A DNA stretch of 60,647 nt from Hamadaea sp. (lineage in GTDB: Bacteria; Actinomycetota; Actinomycetes; Mycobacteriales; Micromonosporaceae), in NCBI RefSeq assembly GCF_013362815.1, contig NZ_JABFVK010000064.1:1-60647 (forward strand), read 5' to 3'. Below the pieces are notes generated by a model, which saw only the letters and a program-made list of their open reading frames with translations, made no database searches and had not been told where the DNA came from. Positions 7,923 through 17,792 of this stretch are shown in pieces. The position numbers and the translations under genes were made by a program. Position 1 is the first letter of the stretch; each line of letters opens with the position of its first letter.

Positions 7923-8007
7923 CGATCACCCGCTCCGGGAGTCGATCAGGGTGCCAGGGACGCGACACGCCGGACGAGCGGGACCATAGGTTCATGATCA
8001 ACGCGAA
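7923..8007 (-). repeat. 85-bp interspersed repeat, copy B (inverted relative to copy A)
   Basis: Begins 8 bp after the AlkZ-like stop codon and ends 14 bp before the stop of the racemase gene. Its reverse complement matches 6314-6398 with 11 mismatches and no gaps. It fills most of this intergenic space and may also serve as a transcript end. Confidence 0.85.
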
Positions 8008-8020
8008 AGGGTCGATGGGA

Positions 8021-9004
8021 TCATCGCAGCACGAAGCCGGGCAGATCGTCGGCGGGATCGACGAAGAAGGTGTGCTCGCCGGTCGGGTACGCCGTCCCGG
8101 TGATGCACGGCACAACGGCGGCGAAACCGTCCACAGTGGTCTCCGCCTCGATGACGGCGGTGAACCGCGAACCCACGATCGAGTCGTGCACGAAGGTCTG
8201 CCCGGCGCTCAGCTGCCCCGTCGCGGCGAGTGTGGCGACGCGCGCGGCAGTGCCGGAGCCGCACGGCGAACGGTCCAGCTCACCGTCGGCGAAGATCGTG
8301 ACGTTGCGCTGATGCAGCGGGCCTAGCTCTTCGTAGAGGATCGTGCCGTAGACGCCGCTGAGCCGGTCGTCGCCGGGATGCCGGGCGATCGGGCTGTCGT
8401 TCAGCGCCCATTTGATCTCGCGGCCGATCGCGATCAGGTCCTGATAGGACTCAGGTGTGACTGACAAGCCCAACGCGTCCACATTGATCTGAGCGTAGAT
8501 CGCCCCGCCGAAGCTGACGTCGACGCGATACTTCCCGACCTCGACGCCTCGCGCGATGAGGTAGCTGGGCACATTCACGAAGTCCACTCGCCCATCGGCG
8601 TGCACCCGGGCAGTGACCCGTCCAGAAGGGACGTCGATGACGACATCGGTCCGGTCGCCCGTGGACGGTACGAATCCACTTCGGACGGCCCACGCGCCGA
8701 GCGCGATGGTCCCGTGCCCACATGCCGTGGAGAAGCCGTCCTTGTGCCAGAACAGCACACCCAGATGCGCGCCGTCGTCGTCCGGCGGCACGAGAAAACC
8801 GCCGTACATGTCCGCGTGCCCGCGCGGCTCGAAACACAGCAGCCGCCGCAGCCCGTCCACGCGCGGGTCGATCATCGCCGTCACCCGCCGGGCCGCGACG
8901 CTCTCCCCCGCGATCGGCCCCGGGTCGGTCACGATCCGGAAGGGCTCACCGCCCGTGTGATAGTCGACGGTACGCACAACGCCGTGATCCATGCCGGTCA
9001 GCAT
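8021..9004 (-). CDS. Proline racemase / 4-hydroxyproline 2-epimerase family
   Basis: About 327 aa. Both catalytic cysteines of the family are present: C95 in STACGHGT and C248 in RSPCGSGT. This points to a two-base racemase or epimerase rather than trans-3-hydroxyproline dehydratase, which has Thr at the second position. The N-terminal motif DYHTGGEPFR is typical. The start is uncertain: ATG at 9004 (used) or 8992; the frame is open to 9049. No strong ribosome site is seen. It lies 56 bp downstream of the membrane sulfatase on the same strand and may be the last gene of that transcription unit, though a functional link is not obvious. The substrate (proline or hydroxyproline) cannot be decided from sequence. 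Confidence 0.85.
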   Translation of the reverse strand: MLTGMDHGVVRTVDYHTGGEPFRIVTDPGPIAGESVAARRVTAMIDPRVDGLRRLLCFEPRGHADMYGGFLVPPDDDGAHLGVLFWHKDGFSTACGHGTIALGAWAVRSGFVPSTGDRTDVVIDVPSGRVTARVHADGRVDFVNVPSYLIARGVEVGKYRVDVSFGGAIYAQINVDALGLSVTPESYQDLIAIGREIKWALNDSPIARHPGDDRLSGVYGTILYEELGPLHQRNVTIFADGELDRSPCGSGTAARVATLAATGQLSAGQTFVHDSIVGSRFTAVIEAETTVDGFAAVVPCITGTAYPTGEHTFFVDPADDLPGFVLR

Positions 9005-9060
9005 ATTCACCAGCACCGGCCGTCGGGGAGTTCTCCCAGGCCGGGACACTGACGCAGACG

Positions 9061-10662
9061 TCAGGAGAACGCCGTCAGGAAGCGGTCGCGGAACTGATCC
9101 ATCGGCCAGACCGGGGCGTCGGCGGCGGGACGCAGTCCGTCGGTCCAGCCCCAGGAGGCCGTGCGGTCGAGGACGGTCCGGTCGCGGGCGACGATCGTGA
9201 TGGGCACGTCGTGACCGGCGTCGGGCCCGGTGACGGCGGGCGCCGGCTGGTGGTCGCCGAGGAACACCAGCACCAGGTTGTCATCGCCATATGTCTCCAC
9301 ATAGGAGATCAGTGTCTCCAGCGAATACGTGATCGCAGTACGGTAGTCGGCGCGCAGGCGAGCCGGGTCACGCTGGATCACCAGGTCGGCCGAGTCGCCG
9401 GCGCCGGACTTTTCCTCGAACGTGGAACCGTCGCCGACCTTGTCCCAGTCGCGCAGGGTCGCCACCGGCTCCCACGGCGCGTGGCTGGAGATCAGCGGGA
9501 TCACCGCCAGCACCGGCGGCCGTGCGGTCTTGGCCCGTTCCCGCTGCTGGAACTGCGACAGCGTGTACTGGTCGGGCATCATCGCGAAGGCGTACAGGGG
9601 ACCTTTGTAGGCGAGGTCTTTCGCGGCGTACACCTGGTCGTAGCCGAAGAAGCCGGCCTCGGTGAAGTCGCCGACAGTTGCGGGCATGACGGCGACGGCC
9701 CGGCCACCGGTCTTGGTGAACGCCCAGGTCAACGTGAGCCGGTCGCTGTGGGTCAGCGTGGTGTAGCGCTGCTGGTTGTTCACCCAGAGTCCGGACAGCA
9801 GCGTCGAATCGGCCAGCCAGCTCCCGCCGCCGACGACCGGGGAGGTGAGGAATCCGCTGCGCGCGGCGTACCCGGCGTGGGCCAGGCGAGCGGTGCCGTC
9901 GGCAAGGACCTGGTCGATCTGCGGCGCGAGCTCGGGCCGGTCGAGCGCGGTACGCCCATAGCTCTCGATGATGGCGACCACGACGTCCTTGCCGCGCAGC
10001 CCGGTGAGCAGCCGATCACCAGGGACGTCGCGGAATCGGTCCGACTTCAGCGTGGCGACGAATTCGCGCTGGTCTTTGATGCCTTCGTCGACTTGGCGTA
10101 CGCGGTCGTAGCCGTCACGAGCGGCGACCGGAACGGTCGTGACCAGCTGTGCGCCGGTGATCGCGAAGACCACCCACCCGACGGCGAGTACGCCGAGCAC
10201 AACCGCGGCCGGGGTGCGGTGGGCGACCGACACCTTGGCCAGGTTGCGGAACGCCACCACCGCCAGCGCGAGGACCAGCAGACCGAGTCCCACCGCACCG
10301 ATGATCGCGACGATCTCGATCGTGCGGCCGTTGGCCAGGCGGAGATACGTCGCGCCCGAGCCGAGGAAGGCCCAGTCGGCGACGGGGTCGAAGGGCCGGT
10401 TGAGCACGGTGGAGAAGCCGAGGCTCAGGATCTTGAGGACGACGAGTACGCCCAGCAGCCCGCCGACGACGGGAACCGCGATGCGGCGGGCCTTCGGTGG
10501 CAGCACCAGCATCAGCCCGAGCCCGACGAGCAGGTCGATCGGGATACGCAGAAACGCCGCCGGACTGAGACGGCGTACCTCATCGGGGGCGAGCAGCAGG
10601 CCGACCAGTACCAGAACGGCGACGACCGCCGCCCCGACCGTCAGCGGACGCCGGATGCGCAC
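9061..10662 (-). CDS. Membrane-anchored sulfatase / LtaS-like phosphotransferase
   Basis: A 533-aa protein with about five hydrophobic segments in the first 180 residues and a large outward-facing domain of the alkaline phosphatase/sulfatase superfamily. The C-terminal metal motif FLGDHQPAP, the VVVAIIESYGR strand and SSHAPWEP are typical; the nucleophile probably lies in GFLTSPVVGGGSWLADST. Relatives include lipoteichoic acid synthase and phosphoglycerol transferases, so it may move a head group between phospholipid and a glycan or other acceptor on the outer membrane face. It starts at GTG 10662, 63 bp after ribA. Context with ribA, a RibD-type reductase and an LPG-synthase-like gene suggests membrane attachment of a modified molecule. 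Confidence 0.75.
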   Translation of the reverse strand: MRIRRPLTVGAAVVAVLVLVGLLLAPDEVRRLSPAAFLRIPIDLLVGLGLMLVLPPKARRIAVPVVGGLLGVLVVLKILSLGFSTVLNRPFDPVADWAFLGSGATYLRLANGRTIEIVAIIGAVGLGLLVLALAVVAFRNLAKVSVAHRTPAAVVLGVLAVGWVVFAITGAQLVTTVPVAARDGYDRVRQVDEGIKDQREFVATLKSDRFRDVPGDRLLTGLRGKDVVVAIIESYGRTALDRPELAPQIDQVLADGTARLAHAGYAARSGFLTSPVVGGGSWLADSTLLSGLWVNNQQRYTTLTHSDRLTLTWAFTKTGGRAVAVMPATVGDFTEAGFFGYDQVYAAKDLAYKGPLYAFAMMPDQYTLSQFQQRERAKTARPPVLAVIPLISSHAPWEPVATLRDWDKVGDGSTFEEKSGAGDSADLVIQRDPARLRADYRTAITYSLETLISYVETYGDDNLVLVFLGDHQPAPAVTGPDAGHDVPITIVARDRTVLDRTASWGWTDGLRPAADAPVWPMDQFRDRFLTAFS

Positions 10663-10725
10663 ACCGTCATCATCGCAGGCCAGCCCCGGACGCGCGCGAG
10701 CTGCCCGACCAACCGGGGAGAGCGG

Positions 10726-11346
10726 TCAGCCGAAGATCGTGTGCCCGCCCAGCCGAGCCTTGGCCGCCAGGTACCCCGCGTTGGCAGCGGAAAGGTGCAC
10801 GCCGGTCGGCACGTGCTCGGTGACGGCGATCCCGAGCCGGGCGAGCTGCGAAGCCTTGTCGGGATTGTTGCTGAGCAAGGCGATCCGGTTCACGCCGAGC
10901 GCGTGCAGCATCTGGGCGGCCACGGTGTAGTCCCGTTCGTCCTCGGCGTGGCCGAGCGCCAGGTTCGCCTGATAGGTGTCCAGTCCGGCGTCCTGCAACG
11001 TGTACGCCTCGAGTTTGGCGTACAGGCCGATGCCCCGGCCCTCCTGCCGCAGGTAGAGCAGGTATCCCCCGGCGGCGCTGATCCGCTCGGCCGATTCGCG
11101 CAGCTGCGGGCCGCAGTCGCAGCGCTGGCTGCCGAACACGTCGCCGGTCAGGCATTCGCTGTGCGGGCGCACCAGCGGAGCCTCGCCCGGGACGAGCGCG
11201 CCGAGCCGCAGCGCGACGTGTTCCCGGGCGTCGACCAGCCCGGCGAACGAGAAGACCCGGGCCATGGTGGTGTAGCCGTCGGCGAAGCGCAACGGCACCG
11301 TGACTTCGGTTCTCACCTCCGCAGGCGGGATCTCTTGCAGCGTCAC
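10726..11346 (-). CDS. ribA: GTP cyclohydrolase II
   Basis: A 206-aa stand-alone GTP cyclohydrolase II, near the length of E. coli RibA (196 aa). Zinc ligands C65, C76 and C78 lie in HSECLTGDVFGSQRCDCG. RQEGRGIGLYAKLEAY contains Y115, aligned with E. coli Y105. Some Streptomyces paralogs replace this Tyr with Met and release a formylated product; here it is kept, so normal 2,5-diamino-6-ribosylamino-pyrimidinone phosphate formation is expected. No RibB domain is fused and no other riboflavin genes are in the window. The start is GTG in a GTGA overlap with the reductase stop. The pairing suggests a dedicated pathway rather than general riboflavin supply. Confidence 0.92.
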   Translation of the reverse strand: MTLQEIPPAEVRTEVTVPLRFADGYTTMARVFSFAGLVDAREHVALRLGALVPGEAPLVRPHSECLTGDVFGSQRCDCGPQLRESAERISAAGGYLLYLRQEGRGIGLYAKLEAYTLQDAGLDTYQANLALGHAEDERDYTVAAQMLHALGVNRIALLSNNPDKASQLARLGIAVTEHVPTGVHLSAANAGYLAAKARLGGHTIFG

Positions 11347-12047
11347 GGCAACCCCCCGGACACGTCGCAGCGCGGCGAGAGGGCGTACCGCATCAGCACG
11401 ACGTCGCCGATCTGGCGTACCTCGGCGAGGGCGGCCCGGCGTCCGGGGTGGAAGGGGAAACTGCCGTCGCCGACGAACCGCCGCCCCCGCGAGTCGCCCA
11501 CGAAGAACGGGGCCACCACCAGGTGCAACTCGTCGGCCAGATCGGCGGTGAGGAACTGGGTGTGCACGGTGCCGCCGCCCTCGACCATCAGCCGGCGTAC
11601 GCCGCGCGCGTAGAGGTCTTCGGTCAGCGCCCGCAGATCGACCGGCTGCCCGCCGTCGACGATCGTGGCGCAGCCGCCCAACCGGGACTTCGCCTCGCTG
11701 ACGGCGTCGCTCTGGCAGTACACGAGTTTCTCCGCGTCGCCCGCAGTGAAGAACGCCGCGTCCGGGTCCAGCAGAGCCGACCCGGTGACCGTCACCTTCA
11801 TCGGGCTCGACGGCAGGCCCAGGCGTACGCGCTCCTGCTGCCGGTCGCCCGAACGGATCAGCAGCCGTGGATTGTCATGCCTTATCGTCGTCGCGCCGAC
11901 GAAGATCGCGTCGTGGGCCGCGCGTACGGCGTCGACCCGGTCGAAGTCGGCCTCGTTGGACAGCAGCAACCGGTCCTCGGTCGGCCCGCTGAGGTAACCG
12001 TCGATCGACATGCTGCAACTGAGCAGGATGTACGGGCGGTCAGCCAT
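11343..12047 (-). CDS. RibD C-terminal-type pyrimidine reductase
   Basis: A 234-aa protein of the dihydrofolate-reductase-like RibD C-terminal family, lacking the RibD deaminase domain. Signatures are SMSIDGYLS at the N-terminus, IFVGATTIRHDNPRL, and MVEGGGTVHTQFL near residue 165. With ribA it would reduce the ribosyl to the ribityl side chain before any deamination, as in archaeal and fungal riboflavin pathways. The ATG at 12047 overlaps the upstream membrane-protein gene by 8 bp, and the stop overlaps ribA by 4 bp, so expression is tightly coupled. The N-terminal extension possible in this frame is antisense-like and was not used. Confidence 0.88.
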   Translation of the reverse strand: MADRPYILLSCSMSIDGYLSGPTEDRLLLSNEADFDRVDAVRAAHDAIFVGATTIRHDNPRLLIRSGDRQQERVRLGLPSSPMKVTVTGSALLDPDAAFFTAGDAEKLVYCQSDAVSEAKSRLGGCATIVDGGQPVDLRALTEDLYARGVRRLMVEGGGTVHTQFLTADLADELHLVVAPFFVGDSRGRRFVGDGSFPFHPGRRAALAEVRQIGDVVLMRYALSPRCDVSGGLP

Positions 12048-12939
12048 GAGCGACCACCACCGCCTCCGAAGTAGACGGTCGGAGTACCCGGGCCAGCAGC
12101 ACCACTGCGCCCGGCAGGCACGCCGCCAACCCCAGTACGCCATACGTCACCGCGGTCGCGACGCCCTGAGCGGCGGTGAGCCCGGCCGCGCCGAAGGCCC
12201 AGGCGGCGACGCCTTCCCGAGGTCCCCAACCGGCCAGGTTGAGCGGCAGCATCATGGCGAGCAACGCGCACACGGTCAGCGGGAGCAGGCGGTCCAGCGA
12301 CGCGGTCGCGCCCGCCGTCCGGGCGGCGACGACGAACGTGGTCAGGTGCCCGGCGAGGATCACCGCCGACAGCCCCGCCATCGCCAGCCACGGCAGGTCA
12401 GTCCGCATGTCAACTGCCCTCCGGCGCTGACGCCACAGCAGGACGGCGGCCAGCACGGCGAGCGGGAGGACGGCGTACCGGGCGTAGGTGCGTACTGGGG
12501 ACGGAAAGAACGCCAGCAGCAAGACGCCGAGCACGGCGATCACCGCTTGACCGGCGATCCGCTCCACCGCCACCGATCGCACTCCGAGCCGGACGTCGCC
12601 GATCGACCGTCCATGCCGGACAGCCCGATGGACGTCGCCCGCGATGCCCCCGGGCAGCGTCGTGTTGAGGAACTGCGCCCGGTAGTACGCGGCTATCGCG
12701 CGCGGAAGCGGGAGGCGTACGCCGAGTCGCGCCGCCACCAGGTGCCAGCGCCACGCCGAGCACACCGTCGTCACCGCGCCGACCGCGATCGCCACGCCCA
12801 GCGCGGTCGCATCGATTCGGCGTACGCCGGCCAGAAAGGGCCCGGCGCCGACCCGCCAGCCGAGCACGGCGAGCAGCGCGAGGCCGCCGATCGCGCGAGC
12901 CCACCCCCAGAAGCGGCGGCTCGATCTGGACGCGGTCAT
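12040..12939 (-). CDS. Lysylphosphatidylglycerol-synthase-like membrane protein (UPF0104)
   Basis: A 299-aa polytopic protein with about seven or eight hydrophobic helices. It has the UPF0104/MprF-like core signature around residues 85-125 (AYYRAQFLNTTLPGGIAGDV, HGRSIGD, SVAVERIAG). Only the integral-membrane flippase-like half of MprF is present; the aminoacyl transferase domain is absent. It is first in a five-gene minus-strand run with overlapping junctions to the reductase. The likely role is lipid or lipid-linked-product translocation; the cargo is unknown. The ATG at 12939 has the minus-strand hexamer TAGTTA 6 nt upstream, compatible with a leaderless start. Confidence 0.8.
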   Translation of the reverse strand: MTASRSSRRFWGWARAIGGLALLAVLGWRVGAGPFLAGVRRIDATALGVAIAVGAVTTVCSAWRWHLVAARLGVRLPLPRAIAAYYRAQFLNTTLPGGIAGDVHRAVRHGRSIGDVRLGVRSVAVERIAGQAVIAVLGVLLLAFFPSPVRTYARYAVLPLAVLAAVLLWRQRRRAVDMRTDLPWLAMAGLSAVILAGHLTTFVVAARTAGATASLDRLLPLTVCALLAMMLPLNLAGWGPREGVAAWAFGAAGLTAAQGVATAVTYGVLGLAACLPGAVVLLARVLRPSTSEAVVVAHG

Positions 12940-13107
12940 CCACCCACCCTAACTACCGCCGCCCGTGCTAGGACTAAACATGGCCGGACCGCCGGTACGC
13001 CCGGCGCGCCGGGATTTTCCGCCCGGCCGTCCGGATTCCGCCGATGAGTTTTCCCGAGCCGGCCCGTCTTACCGAACACAAGCGCTACGGAACGAAGGGT
13101 GATCGTC

Positions 13108-13557
13108 ATGAACTTCCAGGCCGTCCTCGAGCTCCACGGCAAGACCGCCACCGGCATCGTGGTGCCCGATGAAGTGGTTGACGGGCTCGGCGCGGGCAAG
13201 CGCCCGGCGGTGCGCGCCACCATCCGGGGCTACACCTACGAGACCACGATCGCGCCGATGGGCGGCCGGTACCTGATCCCGGTCAGCGCGGACGTACGCG
13301 CCGCGGCCGGAGTCGCCGCCGGAGACACGCTCGACGTGGAGGTGGTCGTCGACACCGCCCCGCGGCAGGTCGACGTCCCCGCCGATCTGGCGTCGGCATT
13401 GGACGCCGTGCCGGCCGCCCGCAAGACCTTCGACGGGCTGTCGGTGAGCCTGAAGAAGTATCACGTCACCCAGGTGACGGGCGCGAAGACCGACGAGACC
13501 CGGCAGCGCCGGATCGAGAAGGCGGTGGCGACGCTCGCCGAGGGCCGCGCTCGCTGA
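13108..13557 (+). CDS. DUF1905 + YdeI-like (bacteriocin-protection/OmdA) protein
   Basis: A 149-aa protein. Residues about 1-85 form a DUF1905 barrel (NFQAVLELHGKTATGIVVP, GGRYLIPVSADVRAAAGVAAG). Residues 90-149 match the helical YdeI/OmdA C-terminus (SLKKYHVTQVTGAKTDETRQRRIEKAVATLAEG). Family members are linked loosely to antimicrobial peptide protection, but the molecular role is unknown. The ATG at 13108 is preferred over GTG 13099 because GAAGGG ends 8 nt upstream. A hairpin follows the stop. Confidence 0.8.
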   Translation: MNFQAVLELHGKTATGIVVPDEVVDGLGAGKRPAVRATIRGYTYETTIAPMGGRYLIPVSADVRAAAGVAAGDTLDVEVVVDTAPRQVDVPADLASALDAVPAARKTFDGLSVSLKKYHVTQVTGAKTDETRQRRIEKAVATLAEGRAR

Positions 13558-13567
13558 TGCGCCCTAC

Positions 13568-13590
13568 CAGTGGGACGAACAGGCCCACTG
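13568..13590 (+). terminator. Short hairpin after the YdeI-like gene
   Basis: CAGTGGG pairs perfectly with CCCACTG around a 9-nt loop, 10 bp after the stop codon and before the antiporter gene. There is no U-tract, as is common in actinobacteria. Confidence 0.45.
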
Positions 13591-13625
13591 ACCGGCCGAG
13601 ATAGCGGAACCGGAAAGATGGTCAC

Positions 13626-15209
13626 GTGCTCGGTCTCGAACTCGTCGTGCTCCTCGGCCTCGGCCTGCTCCTCTGCGGCCTGCTGGCCCGGCGTACGGGG
13701 GTCGCCCCGCCGGTGCTGCTGCTCGGCTTCGGCGTGCTGCTCGGCTTCATCCCGGCGCTCCGCGAGGTGCACCTGCCGCCCGAGATGGTGCTGCTGCTCT
13801 TCCTGCCCGCCCTGTTGTACTGGGAGAGCATCACCACCTCGCTGCGCGAGATCCGCAACAACCTCCGCGTCATCATGCTGGTCAGCACCGCGCTGGTGAT
13901 CGCGACGGCGGCCGCGGTCGCCTGGGCGGCCCATCTGCTGGGGATGCCGTGGGGTCCGGCCTGGGTCCTCGGCGCGGCGGTCGCTCCCACCGACGCGACG
14001 GCGGTCGGCGTACTGGCCCGGGCGTTGCCCCGCCGCCAAGTGACCGTGCTGCGTGCGGAGAGCCTCGTCAACGACGGGACGGCACTGGTCATCTACGGGC
14101 TGGCCGTCGGGGTCACCGTCGGCGAGGAGCACCTGAGCACCCTGCATGTGAGCTGGCTCTTCCTGGTCGCGTACGCCGGTGGGGCGCTGGCCGGAGCCCT
14201 CGTGGGCTGGCTGTCGGTGCAGGTCCGGCGCTGGGTCGACGACCGGGTGCTGGGCAACGTCGTGACGATCCTGACGCCGTTCTCGGCGTTCCTGCTCGCC
14301 GAGCTCGTCGACGCGTCCGGCGTACTGGCGGTCGTGGTGGCGGGACTGTGGCTGTCGCAGGCCGGGCCTCGGGTCATCCGGGCCGAAGCCCGTCAGCAGG
14401 CCGAGGCGTTCTGGTCGATGGCGACCTATCTGCTGAACGGCACGCTGTTCGTGCTGATCGGCCTGCAGGTGCAAGACGCCGTACGCAGCCAGGACGGAAC
14501 TGCGTTCACCGAAGGTCTGCGGGCGGTGGCGATCATCTCGGCGGTGGTCATCGGCACCCGGTTCCTATGGCTGTTCACCACGCCGTACCTGATCCGGGCG
14601 ATCGACCGGCGTCCGCAGCAACGGCTGCGCCGAGTCGGCGCGCGGGCGCGCGTCGTCAGCAGCCTGTCCGGTTTCCGGGGCGCAGTCTCGCTCGCCGCCG
14701 CGCTCGCGATCCCCCGGATGATGGCGTCGGGCGAGCCGTTCCCGAACCGGGACATGATCATCTTCGTCACGACCGGGGTCATCGTGGTGACCCTGGCCCA
14801 GGCCCTCCTCCTGCCCCGCGTCGTACGCTGGGCGCACCTCCCGGCGGACACCTCGCCCGCCCAGGAACGCCATCTCGCGGAGACCACCGCGACCGAGGAG
14901 GCGCTCGCGGCGATGCCCCGGATCGCCGACGATCTCGGCGTCGAGGGCAAGGTTGTCGACCGGCTGCGCCACGAGTACGAGAAGCACCTGCGAGTGCTGC
15001 GGGCGGCCGAGCCCGACGCCGACGACCAGCCCGCCCTGACGTACGACCAGCAGTACACCGAGCTCAAGCTGGCCGTGCTGGCCGCCAAGCGGGCGACCGT
15101 CGTGCGGTTGCGCGACGACGGCAGCATCGACGACGGCGTACTGCGCGACGTGCAGACGCGGCTCGATCTGGAGGAAGTGCGGCTGACCCGGCGCGAGGCC
15201 CTCGATTAG
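13626..15209 (+). CDS. Na+/H+ antiporter, CPA1 family
   Basis: A 527-aa protein starting at GTG 13626. About twelve hydrophobic segments span residues 1-400. CPA1 landmarks include the half-helix region VAPTDATAVGVLAR and SLVNDGTALVIYGLAVGVTVG, which contain the conserved acidic residues of the transport site, plus FRGAVSLAAALAIP in helix 11. Residues 400-527 form a charged cytoplasmic helical tail typical of bacterial NhaP/YjcE-like exchangers. It would expel Na+ or K+ in exchange for protons. It sits in an opposite-strand block that separates the two halves of the ribA/PTPS-like pathway genes and has no evident relation to them. Confidence 0.88.
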   Translation: MLGLELVVLLGLGLLLCGLLARRTGVAPPVLLLGFGVLLGFIPALREVHLPPEMVLLLFLPALLYWESITTSLREIRNNLRVIMLVSTALVIATAAAVAWAAHLLGMPWGPAWVLGAAVAPTDATAVGVLARALPRRQVTVLRAESLVNDGTALVIYGLAVGVTVGEEHLSTLHVSWLFLVAYAGGALAGALVGWLSVQVRRWVDDRVLGNVVTILTPFSAFLLAELVDASGVLAVVVAGLWLSQAGPRVIRAEARQQAEAFWSMATYLLNGTLFVLIGLQVQDAVRSQDGTAFTEGLRAVAIISAVVIGTRFLWLFTTPYLIRAIDRRPQQRLRRVGARARVVSSLSGFRGAVSLAAALAIPRMMASGEPFPNRDMIIFVTTGVIVVTLAQALLLPRVVRWAHLPADTSPAQERHLAETTATEEALAAMPRIADDLGVEGKVVDRLRHEYEKHLRVLRAAEPDADDQPALTYDQQYTELKLAVLAAKRATVVRLRDDGSIDDGVLRDVQTRLDLEEVRLTRREALD

Positions 15210-15228
15210 CCACGTCAGGCACCTCGCA

Positions 15229-15234
15229 TAGGGT
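15229..15234 (+). promoter_or_regulatory. Leaderless -10 element TAGGGT for the aldo/keto reductase
   Basis: TAGGGT ends 6 nt before ATG 15241 and no ribosome site lies between them. Confidence 0.5.
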
Positions 15235-15240
15235 GATCAC

Positions 15241-16218
<978 letters not shown>

Positions 16219-16220
16219 CC

Positions 16221-16838
16221 ATGGCCGTCGTCTACCGGGCGGAACTTCATCCGTCCAAACTCGATTTGATCAACGCCTGGCTGCCCGGCCGGTCCTGGTT
16301 CCAGGGACCGGTCGGAGCGCCCGTGGACCGCGTCGCGGCCTGCCGCTTCGACGACCCGGCCGGCGAAGTCGGCGTCGAGATCATTCTTGTGCGCGCTACC
16401 GAGGGTCCCGTCTACCACGTCCCGCTGACCTATCGGGGCGCGCCGCTGCCCGGCGGCGAGGCGTACCTGCTGGGCACGTCGGAGCACTCGGTCCTCGGAA
16501 CTCGGTGGATCTACGACGCGGTCGGCGATCCGGTCTACGCCGCCGTCCTGGCCGCCGCCATCGTCTCCGGCGGGACCGAGGCCGAGGAGTACGTCGAGGA
16601 CGAGCACGGTCAGCAGCAGCGGCGCGAGCCCTCGATGACGGTGCGCGGCAGAGGGCTTCCCGGCGCCGTCGCGGCGCGCATCACCGTCGTCCGCGAGGTC
16701 GTCGACGGCGATCCGGCCCGCGTCGTGACGGATGGCGCCGAACTCCACGTCGTCCGCGTCGTCGGCACTCCGGTCGAGGGCGCGACGCTCACCGCGACGT
16801 GGCCCGGCGCGACGCCCACCGCACTCGCGTCGCTCTAG
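16221..16838 (+). CDS. Maltokinase N-terminal-cap-like domain protein
   Basis: A 205-aa protein. Residues 1-115 (LHPSKLDLINAWLPGRSWF, VEIILVRATEGPVYHVPLTYRG, LLGTSEHSVLGTRWIYDAVGDP) match the cap domain found at the N-terminus of mycobacterial maltokinase Pep2/Mak and in stand-alone CG0192-like proteins. The kinase domain is absent. The remaining 90 residues form a beta-rich domain. The cap in Mak contacts the nucleotide lobe; the job of stand-alone copies is unknown. GGAGG (16203-16208 region) precedes the ATG at 16221. The stop abuts the stop of the convergent glycosyltransferase gene. Confidence 0.7.
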   Translation: MAVVYRAELHPSKLDLINAWLPGRSWFQGPVGAPVDRVAACRFDDPAGEVGVEIILVRATEGPVYHVPLTYRGAPLPGGEAYLLGTSEHSVLGTRWIYDAVGDPVYAAVLAAAIVSGGTEAEEYVEDEHGQQQRREPSMTVRGRGLPGAVAARITVVREVVDGDPARVVTDGAELHVVRVVGTPVEGATLTATWPGATPTALASL

Positions 16839-17792
16839 TCACAGCGCTGCCGCGAATCTGCGTACGGTCTCGTCCCAGCCGGTCAACGTCGCCCGGCGGG
16901 CCAACGCGGCCGTGCGCAGGTCCGTGCGTACGTGCGGGTCGGTGAGCCAGGCACGCACGGCCCGTGCGAACGAGGCGGGATCGTCGGGCGGCACGAGCAG
17001 ACCGCCGCGCCCCAAGGCCTCCGGCACGCCGCCGACGTCCGTGGCCACCACCGGCATGCCGCGCGCCAGCGCCTCCGCGATCACCATGCCGTAGGTCTCG
17101 CTCCGGCTCGCGTGACAGAGCAAATCACCATCCCATCGGGTACGCACACCGCAGAGCACGATCCGGTCACTCAAGCCGGCTGCGTTGATCTGCTTGCCCA
17201 CAGCGTCCACGAAGGCGGGGTCGCGATCGAGCGGGCCGACACAGTCGAGTGTCCACTCCAGATCGTCGAGAGTGGCGAGCGCGTCGACGAGGATGTCGTG
17301 GCCCTTGCCGGGCGTCACCGCCGCGACGCAGACCAGCCGCGATCCGGCTGCCGTCGCGGGATGGACCGCCGCGGCGTCCACCCCGGGCTCGGCCACGTGC
17401 ACCCGGTCGCTGCGGTACGCGTACAAGCTGATGAGGAGCCGGCGGGTCCACTGGCTCGTGGTGACGACGGCGCGGGTGGCTCGCAGCGCCTGTTCTTCTT
17501 CCGGTGTGGACAGTGGCATGTGCATCAGCAGGATCAGCCGCAGCTGCTGATGGCGGGCGAGCACGGCGGGCGCGGCGCTGCCCACGAGCCCGTCGACGAC
17601 GACGGTGGCCTGATCGGGCAGAAGCGAAAGCGCCTGGTCCAGCCGTTCGAGGTCGGCGGGCGAGGGGTGCGGCCAGCTGCCCGCGACGGTGAGTTCGTCG
17701 GCACCGAGACCGTCGATCACGCGACGGTCGTAGATGTTGCCGCCGCTGGGCGTCGCGTCGATGTCGTTCGGGACTGCGAAGTAGACGGTCAT
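16839..17792 (-). CDS. GT4 family glycosyltransferase
   Basis: A 317-aa GT-B enzyme, short for the family. The N-terminal domain starts [22 protein letters not shown]. The C-terminal donor-binding domain has [17 protein letters not shown] and the GT4 EX7E motif in [18 protein letters not shown], followed by [10 protein letters not shown]. It should move a nucleotide-activated sugar to an acceptor with retention of configuration. The ATG at 17792 overlaps the stop of the PTPS-like gene by 4 bp (ATGA). Its place behind the PTPS-like and dehydrogenase genes suggests glycosylation of their product. Confidence 0.85.
   Translation of the reverse strand: MTVYFAVPNDIDATPSGGNIYDRRVIDGLGADELTVAGSWPHPSPADLERLDQALSLLPDQATVVVDGLVGSAAPAVLARHQQLRLILLMHMPLSTPEEEQALRATRAVVTTSQWTRRLLISLYAYRSDRVHVAEPGVDAAAVHPATAAGSRLVCVAAVTPGKGHDILVDALATLDDLEWTLDCVGPLDRDPAFVDAVGKQINAAGLSDRIVLCGVRTRWDGDLLCHASRSETYGMVIAEALARGMPVVATDVGGVPEALGRGGLLVPPDDPASFARAVRAWLTDPHVRTDLRTAALARRATLTGWDETVRRFAAAL

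Noticed and set aside
10726-11346. FAPy-type (formyl-retaining) GTP cyclohydrolase II variant
   Set aside because: The Tyr that distinguishes the normal enzyme is kept (Y115).
8722-11613. Very long open frame (963 codons) on the plus strand antisense to the racemase, sulfatase and ribA
   Set aside because: Arg/Gly/Pro/His-rich composition, no domain, and the opposite strand has clear conserved enzymes. A high-GC codon-position artefact.
12940-13107. FMN riboswitch upstream of the ribA gene group
   Set aside because: No conserved FMN-aptamer helices or sequence blocks could be found in the spacer.
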